Assembly: GCA_018000995.1 (NCBI GenBank) | Contig: JAGNIU010000001.1 | Coordinates: forward strand, 310,001 to 374,000 | DNA from: Bacteroidia bacterium | Lineage (GTDB): Bacteria; Bacteroidota; Bacteroidia; B-17B0; Aurantibacillaceae | DNA: 64,000 nucleotides | Direction of reading: 5' to 3' | In this document: piece after piece, positions 28,807-38,048 of the stretch | How positions within the stretch are numbered: the stretch's first letter is position 1 | How the letters are laid out: every line of letters begins with the position of its first letter | Made by a program: the position numbers and the translations under genes | The notes under the pieces: generated by a model | The model's database searches: none | Seen by the model: only the letters and a program-made list of their open reading frames with translations | What the model was told of the DNA's origin: nothing

Positions 28807-29151
28807 CTGAAATCATTTCTAAAAATATTCATCTGCACCATGGCCTTTTCTTCTTGTGGTGGCGAGGACCGCGAAGTGGAAATTCCTGATTACGTTTTGG
28901 ATAAAGAAAAATTTAGCGAAGTAATTGTTGATTTTACTTTAGCTGAATCAGCAGCAGGGATAAACATTTTAAGCGTGCCCGGCGCAAAAGGTGATACGGT
29001 TTATGCCTTCAACCCTTTAATCGATAATAATGTTAAGCGGGCAACATTCGATACAACATTATATTTCTATAGTCATAATCCAAAACTATTTAAAGAAGTT
29101 TATGTTTTGGCGCTCGAAAAATTGAGCAAGCTGCAAGCTTCTAGAAAATAA
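28807..29151 (+). CDS. DUF4296-type lipoprotein, apparent CTG start
   Basis: A small lipoprotein of about 114 residues. The first ATG (28840) would begin at MAFSSCGGED, leaving no export signal although AFSSC is a lipobox. Reading upstream in frame to a CTG at 28807 gives a complete lipoprotein signal, KSFLKIFICTMAFSSC, so I prefer that start. The mature part (IPDYVLDKEKFSEVIVDFTLAESA, FYSHNPKLFKEVYVLALEKL) matches the DUF4296 family of Bacteroidota lipoproteins of unknown role. CTG initiation is unusual; ATT at 28801 is the only other upstream candidate. Its stop is directly adjacent to the convergent EnvC-like gene. Confidence 0.65.
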   Translation: MKSFLKIFICTMAFSSCGGEDREVEIPDYVLDKEKFSEVIVDFTLAESAAGINILSVPGAKGDTVYAFNPLIDNNVKRATFDTTLYFYSHNPKLFKEVYVLALEKLSKLQASRK

Positions 29152-30495
29152 TTATTTTCCGCGTTGTAGCCAATCTGAAGGATCCATTGTTTTCTGCCCC
29201 TTCCATATTTGAAGATTCAAAGAAGATTTGCCTTCATCTTCATTATGTAATACTGTTCCAATACTTTGTTTCAAGCTTACCTTCTCGCCTGTTTTAACTG
29301 TTATATCGCTAATGTTAGAGTATACGCTTAAATACTCTCCGTGACGTATAATAACCAACTTTCCACCTGTAGGAGAAATGGATATCGCTGTAACTTCTCC
29401 TTCAAAAACCGCACGAGCTTGTGAGCCCATTGAAGAACAAATTTCAATTCCATTATTAAACATCATAAATCCTTTTATAGCAGGATGCTCGTGTTCACCA
29501 TACGGTTCGCAGATATATCCTTTTGTAACGGGCCAAGGTAATTTACCACGGTTGTTTGCAAAATCATTACTTAATTCAACAGCCTCTTCGCTTAGCTCAG
29601 GAATGTTAACATCCTTTTTTACCTCCTTAACCTCTTTTGTTTTTGTGGTCTTTGTGGTTTTCTTTTCTGTTGCTTTTTTAGTTGCCGCTATGGCCGCCTC
29701 TGCTTTTGCAGCTTCTTCGGCTTTTCGTTTTATTTCATCAGCAATTAATTTTTTAATCGCAAGTTGTAGATTCTGAGCATCACGTTTTTTCTTTTCCAGT
29801 TCAGATTTTAATTCTTGTTCTTTTTGCTGAAGCTCAGTTAATACAACTTCCTGATCCTGCTTTTCTTTATTTAAATAGCCTTTCTCTTCTTCTTCATTAC
29901 CCAGCAAAAGATTCTTTTCGTGTCGCTTTTCTTTCAGCTCATTTATTTTTACAATCAACAAGGCCTGTGCATCCATTATTTCTTGCGCTTGTTGTTTTCT
30001 GAATTGCGAATACTGCTGAAAATACTTTAATCGCATGTAAGCCTGGTTAAAATCACCGGAAGCGAAAATAAAAACTAAACGACTATACGAATCGCGGTTG
30101 CGCTGTGCAAAATAAATCATGCGGGCATACTCCGCTTTTAACTTTGTTAAGTTTTCCTTTAGCTTATTGATTTCCTTTTCGTTTTGTTTTATGCCACGAT
30201 TTAATTGATGAATCTCAGCTACAATTGTGCCAATTAGTTCTTCGCGAATGCTTATTTTTTTATTGATGGCAACCAGTTGGTTTAAGGATGTTTTTTTACC
30301 AACTTTTGTTTCGTTTAATAATGAATTGATTTCATTAATCTCTTCGCTTAATTTTTTCTTCTTGTTCTCGAGAGTTTGTTTGTTTGGAAGAGGCTTGGTT
30401 TGAGAAAAACCATTTGAAAAAATAACTGCACAAAAAACCAATACTACCCAAAAAGGTCGTACACTAAGGTTTTTTCTTGACAGATATAGGTTCAT
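29152..30495 (-). CDS. EnvC-like murein hydrolase activator with degenerate LytM domain
   Basis: A 447-residue periplasmic protein. It has an N-terminal signal (VRPFWVVLVFCAVIFSNGFS), two long coiled coils (about 40-270), a Lys/Ala/Thr-rich linker (about 270-300) and a C-terminal M23/LytM domain (GEHEHPAIKGFMMFNNGIEI, SPTGGKLVIIRHGEYLSVYS). The metal ligands of active LytM enzymes are changed: H-x-G-x-D reads N-N-G-I-E near residue 347, and the last His of the HxH site is Asn (YSNI). This is the pattern of EnvC/NlpD-type regulators, which activate amidases during division rather than cut peptidoglycan. The start overlaps the DUF4292 gene by 32 nt; no nearer start codon is in frame. Confidence 0.88.
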   Translation of the reverse strand: MNLYLSRKNLSVRPFWVVLVFCAVIFSNGFSQTKPLPNKQTLENKKKKLSEEINEINSLLNETKVGKKTSLNQLVAINKKISIREELIGTIVAEIHQLNRGIKQNEKEINKLKENLTKLKAEYARMIYFAQRNRDSYSRLVFIFASGDFNQAYMRLKYFQQYSQFRKQQAQEIMDAQALLIVKINELKEKRHEKNLLLGNEEEEKGYLNKEKQDQEVVLTELQQKEQELKSELEKKKRDAQNLQLAIKKLIADEIKRKAEEAAKAEAAIAATKKATEKKTTKTTKTKEVKEVKKDVNIPELSEEAVELSNDFANNRGKLPWPVTKGYICEPYGEHEHPAIKGFMMFNNGIEICSSMGSQARAVFEGEVTAISISPTGGKLVIIRHGEYLSVYSNISDITVKTGEKVSLKQSIGTVLHNEDEGKSSLNLQIWKGQKTMDPSDWLQRGK

Positions 30496-31348
30496 ACTTT
30501 GCAGGTATGTTTATGTTAAGCTTTTGTGGTACATTTTTCTCAACACGAACATACTCAATTTTAAGGTTCACTTTCTTCTCAGCCACTATGTCAATATTAA
30601 CATGCCGTGGTGCATAAACTGAGTCGCTTTTTGCCGGATACTTTTCGTATGTAGCGGTAAAAATACGGTTGGTTTCAACATCTATAAACTCATTCTTTAC
30701 AATCTTAAACGTCTCCGGGTCAAGCGTCATAGATTGTAAGGACTTTTTAGGGTCGTGTCCCTGCGTGATTTTTTTCAATCTTCTTTTTCGCTCTGTACTT
30801 AGCATATAACGGCAGTTTTGACGGTCGGTTACAGGTTTCAACTTATCATCGTCATCATGAAACTCAGCACTATTACCAAACAAAACGGCTTGCAATAAAT
30901 CAAAATCTAAATCGGCATGCAATAATTCGTTTATGTAGTTAAAGTCACCTCTGAAATACTGCTTTTTTGGATAAATAACCATTTTCACTGAGTCTTTTGT
31001 AATCAACACTTTGGCGACTTCAATTCCTAAAAGATATTGTATGGATACCAGTATGGCGCTATCTTTTCGTATTCTAACTTTAATATCAAAGCTTTCTTCT
31101 TTCCCATCAATTAACGATTCAACATTCGCTTTAGCGTACATCCATGTATAGTTAAGTTCGTTTTCCCTAATATATTTTGTAAGTGCTTTTGCGTTTTTAA
31201 AATCCAATTTGCAACGATCATTTGTTGTATCGATTGCCGCCATTGGCTGATTCTCTTTTTGAATTTTGCGTTTTGTTTTACAACTATTCATTGCTAACAA
31301 AATACTAATGCTAAAAAATAAAATAAAATATGTCGTCGCTCTATTCAC
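30464..31348 (-). CDS. DUF4292-type lipoprotein
   Basis: A 294-residue lipoprotein with signal and lipobox MNRATTYFILFFSISILLAM then NSCKT. The body (YAKANVESLIDGKEESFDIKVRIRKDSAILVSI, VYPKKQYFRGDFNYINELL) matches the DUF4292 family, whose fold resembles LolA/LolB lipoprotein carriers. A role in outer-membrane lipoprotein handling is therefore possible but unproven. It overlaps the TPR lipoprotein upstream by 8 nt and the EnvC-like gene downstream by 32 nt. Confidence 0.85.
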   Translation of the reverse strand: MNRATTYFILFFSISILLAMNSCKTKRKIQKENQPMAAIDTTNDRCKLDFKNAKALTKYIRENELNYTWMYAKANVESLIDGKEESFDIKVRIRKDSAILVSIQYLLGIEVAKVLITKDSVKMVIYPKKQYFRGDFNYINELLHADLDFDLLQAVLFGNSAEFHDDDDKLKPVTDRQNCRYMLSTERKRRLKKITQGHDPKKSLQSMTLDPETFKIVKNEFIDVETNRIFTATYEKYPAKSDSVYAPRHVNIDIVAEKKVNLKIEYVRVEKNVPQKLNINIPAKYEPISVKKKP

Positions 31349-33083
31349 CTAGTTTTTTTGTACTTATTTTTTTTAGTAATGCTTCAGATTTTCCGCCGGC
31401 TTCATTTGCCAACATCCAATATTTTAAAGCTTCTGTTGGTTTCCCTAATTTATACATTACATCGCCGTAATGTTCCAAAATCAATGGTTTCTTACTAGTT
31501 AATTTTACAGCTCTTACTAGCCACTCTTCCGCTTCTGCATATTTTGCTTGCTGAAATAAAATCCATCCATAAGTATCAATATAAGAGGGATTATCGCGGA
31601 CTAAATCATTACTGCGTTTCGATAATTTCTCAGCTTTATCCAACTTTTCTTTTCTTAGCGATAAATAATACGCGTAGTTATTTAAAACATAGGCGTCATC
31701 CGGATTAATTTTTAAAGCATCATCATAAGCTTTGTCTGATTTTTCATGCTCTTCTAAAAAACTATATACATCGCCAAGATTAATAAAAAAATTAAGCATC
31801 AAGGTTTTATCATCATAAACGAATTCAAGCCCATCGTAAAACGATTGTGCTGATTTTTTATAGTTACGTAGTTGTCGGTTCGCTAATCCGTTATAATAAA
31901 ACGGGCGCGGTTGAGTTGGAAATAATTCCGTGGCCAAAGTGCTATGAATTTCAAGTGAATCGAATTTTTCGAGATACGCTTCTAAATCTAAAAGGTCGGT
32001 CCAAATATTAAAATTAGTCTTGCTGTAACGACTAGCTATTAAAAAGTGAATATAGGCTTCGTCAATTTTCTTATCGCGTGCCAAAAATTGCGCATAAAAA
32101 CCATGGGCTTCAGCTGAAGTTGGGTGTACTTTCAAAATGATATCACATAATTCATAAGCTTTTGGAATAAATTCCGGGAAGCGTTCTGATACTTCCATAT
32201 AAAATTGCAAATACTTTATTTTTATTTCAATTTCTAAATCCGGATTGGCCAAAGCAATTTTTAATTCGTTGTGAGATTCTTCTGCTTTTCCTTGTTCCTT
32301 ATAATACTCCGCCATAACCAAATGCACACGTGGATTATTTGGGTCAAGAACTAAAAGTTTATCATAAACAGTTTTTGCTTGCGCGAAATTGCCAATGTCC
32401 TCGTAATGTTCTGCTAAATATAAATAGTATCGGGGTTCGCCTGGATTTAAGTCAATCATTTTCTTCAACTCGGCTTCAGCTTCATTAAAGCGCTTTAATT
32501 GTTTTAAAAGTTTTATTCTGTTGATTGTGATTACTTCGTCTTTGCCATAACGTTTTTCAAGTTCATCATAAATTTTAAAGGCTTTGTTATAATTTTGACT
32601 TAGCGCATAGTCGTATGCCATCGCTTCCATCAAATCACTTCTTTCCGGGAAAATTTTTACCAGTCGTTCGTAAGCGTCGGCCGATGCAGCAAAATCTTTT
32701 TTCAAATGCAGAACATCAATATAACCTAAATGATACCATTGATTTTTTGGATTAGCATCAACAGATTCCTTCGCCATTTTTGCGGCCTCTTCCAATCTTC
32801 CGGTTATTGGTAAAATTTTTGATAGTTCGTATTTCGCAGCTGCATTAAGCGGATCATACTTTAAGCACTCTCTAAATAATTTTTCAGCCGCTTCAGGATG
32901 GCCTCCAATTTTTTCTCTGCAAGCTTCAATATACGTAGCTTCTAAAATAATTTGACTTTTCTCGTCCAAATTACTTTTAGGAGATGTTGTAGTTGCGTTT
33001 GCAGAAGTTTTGCAAGACGAAAAATTAAGCGAGAAAAAAATTAAACCGCAGCAAAGAATAGAATATGAGAATGCTTTATACAA
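31341..33083 (-). CDS. Tetratricopeptide-repeat lipoprotein
   Basis: A 580-residue protein with a lipoprotein signal (LCCGLIFFSLNFSSC, Cys near residue 24) followed by about a dozen TPR units across the whole mature part (AAEKLFRECLKYDPLNAAAK, AQTVYDKLL-type repeats such as AQAKTVYDKLLVLDPNNPRV, KAYDDALKINPDDAYVLNNY). TPR arrays bind other proteins, and this one is probably an outer-membrane-anchored assembly scaffold. It overlaps the nucleotidyltransferase upstream and the DUF4292 gene downstream by 8 nt each, showing tight operon structure. Confidence 0.9.
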   Translation of the reverse strand: MYKAFSYSILCCGLIFFSLNFSSCKTSANATTTSPKSNLDEKSQIILEATYIEACREKIGGHPEAAEKLFRECLKYDPLNAAAKYELSKILPITGRLEEAAKMAKESVDANPKNQWYHLGYIDVLHLKKDFAASADAYERLVKIFPERSDLMEAMAYDYALSQNYNKAFKIYDELEKRYGKDEVITINRIKLLKQLKRFNEAEAELKKMIDLNPGEPRYYLYLAEHYEDIGNFAQAKTVYDKLLVLDPNNPRVHLVMAEYYKEQGKAEESHNELKIALANPDLEIEIKIKYLQFYMEVSERFPEFIPKAYELCDIILKVHPTSAEAHGFYAQFLARDKKIDEAYIHFLIASRYSKTNFNIWTDLLDLEAYLEKFDSLEIHSTLATELFPTQPRPFYYNGLANRQLRNYKKSAQSFYDGLEFVYDDKTLMLNFFINLGDVYSFLEEHEKSDKAYDDALKINPDDAYVLNNYAYYLSLRKEKLDKAEKLSKRSNDLVRDNPSYIDTYGWILFQQAKYAEAEEWLVRAVKLTSKKPLILEHYGDVMYKLGKPTEALKYWMLANEAGGKSEALLKKISTKKLGE

Positions 33084-34086
33084 TAATTTGCGTGTAATCG
33101 CTAATACTTAAATCTAATGGCTTTCCTTTTACCTCTGCGCCTTCGCCTAACATGCTATTATTAATACTCGCATTGTTAGTTTTTGTTGAAGCTTGAAGAA
33201 TAGAATTTTTAACAATGCTCGTTTCGATACTACTGTTAGCCCCAATACTTGCGTGTGGACCAACAATTGAATTATTAATTTTTACATTATCACCAATGTA
33301 ACAAGGTTCGTTAATAATGCTATTGTTGATTTCAATATTTTTTCCGCGTAAATACGGTTTTGCTTTATCAAATTCTAAAACGCGTTGGTTGGTGTAAACA
33401 GTTGCGTCTTTATTTCCGCAATCTAACCACTCCGTAACTTTACCGGGTTCAAATTTAATTCCTTTTGCTTTCATGTTTTCTAAAGCATTGGTTAATTGAA
33501 ATTCTCCTTTTTCGGTAATGTTGTTATCCAATAAATATTTTAATTCTTTTTTAAGATTATCGCCGTCTTTGAAATAATAAATTCCGATGATGGCTAAATC
33601 ACTTACAAATTCAACAGGTTTTTCTACAAAATCTGTAATCACACCTTTACTATCTAATTTCACAACGCCAAACTGACGAGGATCTTCAATTTTTTGAACC
33701 CAAATCACACCTTCTTTTTCAGTGTCCATTACAAAATCGGCTTTAAATAAAGTATCGGCAAATGCAATAACAGTTTTTCCGGCAATTGATTTTTCGGCGC
33801 ACATAATAGCATGAGCCGTTCCGAGAGCTTTATCCTGATAATAAATACTGCCTTTTGCGCCTTGACCTTCAGCAATTTTTATTAAGTTTTGTTCCGTTTC
33901 TTTTCCGAAATCACTGCCAATTACGTAAGCAATCTCTTCAACTTTCTCTCCGCAAACTTTTGTAATGTCTTCTACCAGTCGTTGTACAATTGGTTTTCCG
34001 GCTACCGGTATAAGAGGCTTAGCAACTGTTAAAGTATGCGGGCGCATTCGTTTGCCCTTGCCTGCCATTGGAATAATAATACGCAT
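33076..34086 (-). CDS. Sugar-1-phosphate nucleotidyltransferase
   Basis: A 336-residue enzyme that forms nucleotide sugars. The N-terminal domain opens with the NTP-binding motif IIPMAGKGKRMRPHTLTVAKPL and contains GTAHAIMCAE and AFADTLFKADF (metal-binding Asp). The C-terminal third is a left-handed beta-helix of hexapeptide repeats (IGDNVKINNSIVGPHASIGA). It resembles the RmlA/glucose-1-phosphate thymidylyltransferase group, but the exact nucleotide and sugar cannot be fixed. It is 54 nt downstream of truB in the same orientation. Confidence 0.9.
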   Translation of the reverse strand: MRIIIPMAGKGKRMRPHTLTVAKPLIPVAGKPIVQRLVEDITKVCGEKVEEIAYVIGSDFGKETEQNLIKIAEGQGAKGSIYYQDKALGTAHAIMCAEKSIAGKTVIAFADTLFKADFVMDTEKEGVIWVQKIEDPRQFGVVKLDSKGVITDFVEKPVEFVSDLAIIGIYYFKDGDNLKKELKYLLDNNITEKGEFQLTNALENMKAKGIKFEPGKVTEWLDCGNKDATVYTNQRVLEFDKAKPYLRGKNIEINNSIINEPCYIGDNVKINNSIVGPHASIGANSSIETSIVKNSILQASTKTNNASINNSMLGEGAEVKGKPLDLSISDYTQIIV

Positions 34087-34140
34087 AGTTTATCTAATAC
34101 AATAGACTACAAATTTAACAGAATAATTGGTAAAAGGAGG

Positions 34141-34845
34141 CTATAATTCGTTAAAGACCTGTAAAAACTCGTTGGGTTCCTGAGCGTCTTTTACATCGAA
34201 ATCTCCAATTTTTGTACGAACTAATTTAGTGAGATGAGCGCCGCTATTTAATGCTAATCCTAAATCGCGGGCAATGCTACGAATATAAGTTCCTTTACTG
34301 CAAACAATTCTGAAATCAATTTCTGGTAATTCAATTCTGGTAATTTCAAATTCCAAAATTTCGATAGGGCGCGATTTTAATTCTGCCGTGCCGCCATCGC
34401 GTGCAATATCGTAAGCGCGTTTTCCATTTACCATTACAGCACTGTACAAAGGCGGCACTTGTTCTTGCGGACCTAAAAATGTTTTTACGGTTTCTGCTAT
34501 TAGTTGTTCGGTGATGTGTTCTGTTGGAAATGTTTTATCAATTGGTTTTTCCAAATCATAACAAGGCGTTGTTGCGCCAATGAAAAAAGTGCCCGTGTAT
34601 TCTTTTTTCAAATCCTGAAACGATTGAATTTCTTTTGTTTTTTTTCCGGTGCAAACAATTAATAATCCAGTTGCTAATGGGTCTAAAGTGCCGGCGTGGC
34701 CAATTTTTAGGTGTACATGTTTTCCATCTAACAATAACGAATCGTGTCGCTTTAATCCGTGTTTTAATTTATTTACAGCTTGGAAGGAAGTCCAACCTAA
34801 AGGTTTATTTATTAATAATATTTCTCCCTGATAAAAATTGCGCAT
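34141..34845 (-). CDS. truB: tRNA pseudouridine(55) synthase
   Basis: TruB isomerises U55 in the T-loop of most tRNAs. The catalytic motif HAGTLDPLATGLLIVC, with its Asp, lies near residue 50, preceded by INKPLGWTSFQAVNKL and followed by YDLEKPID, PPLYSAVMVNGKRAYDIAR and CSKGTYIRSIARDLG. About 234 residues is the short TruB form common in Bacteroidota. I start at the ATG at 34845 ([17 protein letters not shown]), which overlaps the uppP stop by one base (TAATG). A longer in-frame start at 34917 would add 24 unconserved residues inside uppP. Confidence 0.95.
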   Translation of the reverse strand: MRNFYQGEILLINKPLGWTSFQAVNKLKHGLKRHDSLLLDGKHVHLKIGHAGTLDPLATGLLIVCTGKKTKEIQSFQDLKKEYTGTFFIGATTPCYDLEKPIDKTFPTEHITEQLIAETVKTFLGPQEQVPPLYSAVMVNGKRAYDIARDGGTAELKSRPIEILEFEITRIELPEIDFRIVCSKGTYIRSIARDLGLALNSGAHLTKLVRTKIGDFDVKDAQEPNEFLQVFNEL

Positions 34846-35639
34846 TATACTACGCTTAAAGGAACTTCTAATAAAAATAGAATAATCAAAACTGCTCCTA
34901 CAATAATGCGATACCAACCAAAACCTCTAAAACCATATTTGTTTAGCATTTCAATAAAAAATTTAATTGCTAAAATAGCTACTATAAAAGCCACAATGTT
35001 TCCAAAAATTAAGAGGGAAATTTCGTGTGAATCTAAAGTTAAACCCGTTTTATAAAAATCCAATAATTTTTTTGCTGTTGCTGCAAACATGGTTGGTACC
35101 GCAAGGAAAAAAGAAAATTCAGCTGCGTTTTTGCGCGTTAGTTTTTGCGACATCCCGCCAACAATGGTGGCGCCACTTCTACTAATTCCCGGAAATAATG
35201 CTAAGCATTGAAAAGCCCCAATTTTAAAAGCTTTTATAAATGAAATGTCTTCTTCTTTTTCCAGCGAGCTTCCTTTAAACCATTTATCTACAAACAACAA
35301 AACAATGCCTCCTACAAATAATGCAATGGCAACACCAAAAACATTTTCCAATGCAGCATCAATATAATCTCCCAATAGTAATCCTGCAAAGGCTGCAGGA
35401 ATAAAAGCAACAATTAATTTTAAATAAAAATTTACTGATTTAAAAAATCGTTTGAAATACATTACCACTACTGATAAAATAGCTCCCAGTTGAATAGCCA
35501 CCGTAAATAATTTTACAAAAGGTGTGGTTTCAACCCCTAATAAAGCGGTTGCAATCATCATGTGACCTGTTGAAGAAACCGGTAAAAATTCGGTAAGGCC
35601 CTCAATTAGTGCAATAAAAAAAGCGTCGAGAAATGACAT
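34845..35639 (-). CDS. uppP: Undecaprenyl-diphosphate phosphatase
   Basis: A 264-residue polytopic membrane protein (about eight helices) of the BacA/UppP family that recycles undecaprenyl diphosphate to the monophosphate carrier. The two signature segments are present: [17 protein letters not shown] near residue 13 and [16 protein letters not shown] near residue 148. It is 12 nt downstream of the DUF3098-type gene and overlaps truB by 1 nt. It completes the carrier cycle begun by uppS. Confidence 0.96.
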   Translation of the reverse strand: MSFLDAFFIALIEGLTEFLPVSSTGHMMIATALLGVETTPFVKLFTVAIQLGAILSVVVMYFKRFFKSVNFYLKLIVAFIPAAFAGLLLGDYIDAALENVFGVAIALFVGGIVLLFVDKWFKGSSLEKEEDISFIKAFKIGAFQCLALFPGISRSGATIVGGMSQKLTRKNAAEFSFFLAVPTMFAATAKKLLDFYKTGLTLDSHEISLLIFGNIVAFIVAILAIKFFIEMLNKYGFRGFGWYRIIVGAVLIILFLLEVPLSVV

Positions 35640-35651
35640 GGTTTTTGCGGA

Positions 35652-35885
35652 TTATTTCGCTTCCTGATTTTGTTTTGGCCTCCACATAATAGCCACAATA
35701 ATAGTTACGAAACCCAAAACACAAACCATTGGGGCAACTGTTATACGCTGTGTATCAAAAATAGCGGGATTGAATACATTTGGGTCTTCACTTCCGCCGC
35801 CAATCATTAAAATATAACCCAATACTATTAGCCCTAAACCGGCTAAAAAAAGTAGATAATTTTGTTTCGAAAAAGTAGATTTCAT
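35652..35885 (-). CDS. DUF3098-type small membrane protein
   Basis: A 77-residue protein with two transmembrane helices (YLLFLAGLGLIVLGYILMIG and VAPMVCVLGFVTIIVAIMW) joined by a short loop with GGGSEDPNVFNPAIFDTQRI, the mark of the DUF3098 family. In Bacteroidota it commonly sits between ftsX and uppP; no ftsX is seen here, where it is the first gene of the operon. Function is unknown. Confidence 0.88.
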   Translation of the reverse strand: MKSTFSKQNYLLFLAGLGLIVLGYILMIGGGSEDPNVFNPAIFDTQRITVAPMVCVLGFVTIIVAIMWRPKQNQEAK

Positions 35886-35891
35886 ACCTCA

Positions 35892-35899
35892 CAAATCTA
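35892..35899 (-). promoter_or_regulatory. -7 promoter box of the DUF3098-uppP-truB operon
   Basis: TAGATTTG on the minus strand matches TAnnTTTG exactly and ends 6 nt before the ATG at 35885. A TTG lies 22 nt upstream (35924-35922), close to the 19-21 nt expected for the -33 box. Confidence 0.6.
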
Positions 35900-35958
35900 A
35901 GAAAATTATTGGCTTAAAACACAAGGCTTTTACGTTAAAATTCCGTAATATTGCTATT

Positions 35959-35980
35959 TACATTTCGCCCTTAAAAGGGC
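35959..35980 (+). promoter_or_regulatory. Possible gmd -7 box followed by a leader hairpin
   Basis: TACATTTC (35959-35966) is a 7/8 match to TAnnTTTG. It is directly followed by the hairpin GCCCTTAAAAGGGC (35967-35980), which would lie at the very 5' end of the gmd mRNA, 9 nt before the ATG. Confidence 0.4.
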
Positions 35981-35989
35981 ATCTATTTT

Positions 35990-37078
35990 ATGTCGAAAGT
36001 TGCATTAATTACAGGGGTTACAGGACAAGACGGCGCTTATTTGGCCGAGCTATTATTAAACAAAGGTTATAACGTACACGGTGTAAAACGCCGTAGTTCG
36101 ATGTTTAATACCGACCGGATTGACCACCTTTATCAGGATTTACACGAGAAAAACGTGAGTTTTAAATTGCATTATGGCGATTTAACGGATAGCACCAATT
36201 TAATCCGTATTATTCAGGAAGTACAACCTGATGAAATCTATAATTTAGCAGCACAATCTCACGTAAAAGTGAGTTTTGAAACCCCTGAATATACCGCTAA
36301 TGCCGATGCAATTGGGGCGCTCCGTATTTTAGAAGCTATTCGCATTTTAGGTTTAGAGAAAAAAACAAGATTTTATCAAGCAGGCACTTCCGAAATGTTT
36401 GGTTTGGTGCAAGAAATTCCTCAAAAAGAAACTACTCCCTTTTATCCGCGTAGTCCGTACGGTGTTGCAAAAGTTTATGCGTATTGGATTACAAAAAATT
36501 ATCGCGAGGCTTATGGCATGTATGCTTCCAATGGTATTTTATTTAATCACGAAAGTCCAATTAGAGGAGAAACATTTGTAACCCGTAAAATAACACGCGC
36601 TGCTGCAAAAATTAGTTTAGGCATGCAGGAAAAATTATTCCTTGGAAATCTAGATGCTGAACGTGATTGGGGACATGCACAAGATTACGTTGAGGGCATG
36701 TGGTTAATGTTACAACAAAAAGAAGCTGATGATTTTGTTTTAGCAACCGGAATAAAAATAACTGTCCGTAAGTTTGTTGAGATGTCATTCGCTGAAGTTG
36801 GAATTACATTGGAGTGGAAGGGCGAAGCTGAAAAAGAAAAAGGTTATAACAAAGCAACTGGAAAAGTAATTGTTGAAATTGATGAAAAATATTACCGTCC
36901 TGCCGAGGTAGATCTATTAGTTGGCGACTCAAGTAAAGCTAAAAAAATATTAGGGTGGGAGCCAAAGAGAACCGTTGCACAATTGTGTAAAGAAATGGTG
37001 GCGAGCGATCTTGAATTATTTAAGCGCGACAAATATTTGCTTGAGGGCGGACACAAAGTATTAAACTACAAAGAATAA
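35990..37078 (+). CDS. gmd: GDP-mannose 4,6-dehydratase
   Basis: A 362-residue short-chain dehydrogenase-type enzyme converting GDP-mannose to GDP-4-keto-6-deoxymannose, the first step to GDP-L-fucose. It has the NADP motif [15 protein letters not shown] at the N-terminus, [17 protein letters not shown], the catalytic TSEMFG segment and [10 protein letters not shown] (YxxxK), [16 protein letters not shown] and the C-terminal [19 protein letters not shown]. Full length. It is followed 8 nt later by fcl. Confidence 0.97.
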   Translation: MSKVALITGVTGQDGAYLAELLLNKGYNVHGVKRRSSMFNTDRIDHLYQDLHEKNVSFKLHYGDLTDSTNLIRIIQEVQPDEIYNLAAQSHVKVSFETPEYTANADAIGALRILEAIRILGLEKKTRFYQAGTSEMFGLVQEIPQKETTPFYPRSPYGVAKVYAYWITKNYREAYGMYASNGILFNHESPIRGETFVTRKITRAAAKISLGMQEKLFLGNLDAERDWGHAQDYVEGMWLMLQQKEADDFVLATGIKITVRKFVEMSFAEVGITLEWKGEAEKEKGYNKATGKVIVEIDEKYYRPAEVDLLVGDSSKAKKILGWEPKRTVAQLCKEMVASDLELFKRDKYLLEGGHKVLNYKE

Positions 37079-37086
37079 TTTTTCAA

Positions 37087-38028
37087 TTGGAACTTACTGC
37101 TAAAATATATATTGCCGGTCATCGCGGAATGGTGGGTTCGGCTATTTTGCGTAATCTTCAAAAAAAAGGTTACAACAACATTATTACAAAAACTTCAACT
37201 GAACTAGATTTAAGAAATCAGCAAGCAGTGAGTGATTTTTTTGCAAAGGAAAAACCTGAATATGTTTTTTTAGCCGCTGCACGAGTGGGAGGAATTCAAG
37301 CTAATAACACTTACCGGGCTGATTTTATTTACGAGAATTTGATGATTCAGAACAATGTGGTTCATTCGTCTTACCTAAACGGAGTAAAAAAATTAATGTT
37401 CCTTGGTTCGTCTTGCATTTATCCCAAACTAGCACCTCAGCCCTTAAAAGAAGATTATTTATTATCAGGGTTTTTAGAAGAAAGCAATGAGCCTTATGCT
37501 ATTGCTAAAATTGCAGGCATTAAATTATGTGAATCCTACAAAAGACAATACGGTTGTAATTTTATTTCGGTAATGCCTACCAATTTGTACGGCCCCAACG
37601 ATAATTACAATTTAAATAATTCTCACGTGTTGCCTGCATTAATCCGCAAGTTTCATGACGCTAAAGAAAATAAATTAGAGAGTGTTGAGATGTGGGGAAC
37701 AGGAACGCCAATGCGTGAATTCTTGCATTCGGATGATATGGCTGATGCTTGCGTTTACCTGATGAAAAATTATACCGGCGAAAAATTCGTCAACATTGGA
37801 ACAGGTACTGATTTAACTATAAAAGATTTAGCACTCCTTATTAAAAAAATTGTTGGTTACACCGGCGAAATAAAGCACGATTTAACTAAACCCGATGGCA
37901 CGCCACGAAAATTATTAGACGTAACCTATTTACACAGTCTGGGCTGGAAACATAAAATTGAATTAGAAGAAGGCATAAAAGCTGTTTACGAAGATTTCAA
38001 GAAAAAAGAAGGCGTTAAGGTTTGGTAA
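37087..38028 (+). CDS. fcl: GDP-L-fucose synthase
   Basis: A 313-residue epimerase/reductase making GDP-L-fucose from the Gmd product. It shows [18 protein letters not shown] at the N-terminus, [20 protein letters not shown], the [19 protein letters not shown] segment characteristic of this enzyme, the [13 protein letters not shown] YxxxK site and [11 protein letters not shown]. The start codon appears to be TTG, 8 nt after gmd. Together with gmd it implies fucose-containing surface glycans. Confidence 0.96.
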   Translation: MELTAKIYIAGHRGMVGSAILRNLQKKGYNNIITKTSTELDLRNQQAVSDFFAKEKPEYVFLAAARVGGIQANNTYRADFIYENLMIQNNVVHSSYLNGVKKLMFLGSSCIYPKLAPQPLKEDYLLSGFLEESNEPYAIAKIAGIKLCESYKRQYGCNFISVMPTNLYGPNDNYNLNNSHVLPALIRKFHDAKENKLESVEMWGTGTPMREFLHSDDMADACVYLMKNYTGEKFVNIGTGTDLTIKDLALLIKKIVGYTGEIKHDLTKPDGTPRKLLDVTYLHSLGWKHKIELEEGIKAVYEDFKKKEGVKVW

Positions 38029-38048
38029 ATAAAATTTAATGTTGTTAC

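Noticed and set aside
34846-34917. N-terminal extension of truB
   Set aside because: The 24 added residues lie within uppP and are not conserved in TruB; the TAATG overlap start at 34845 is better.
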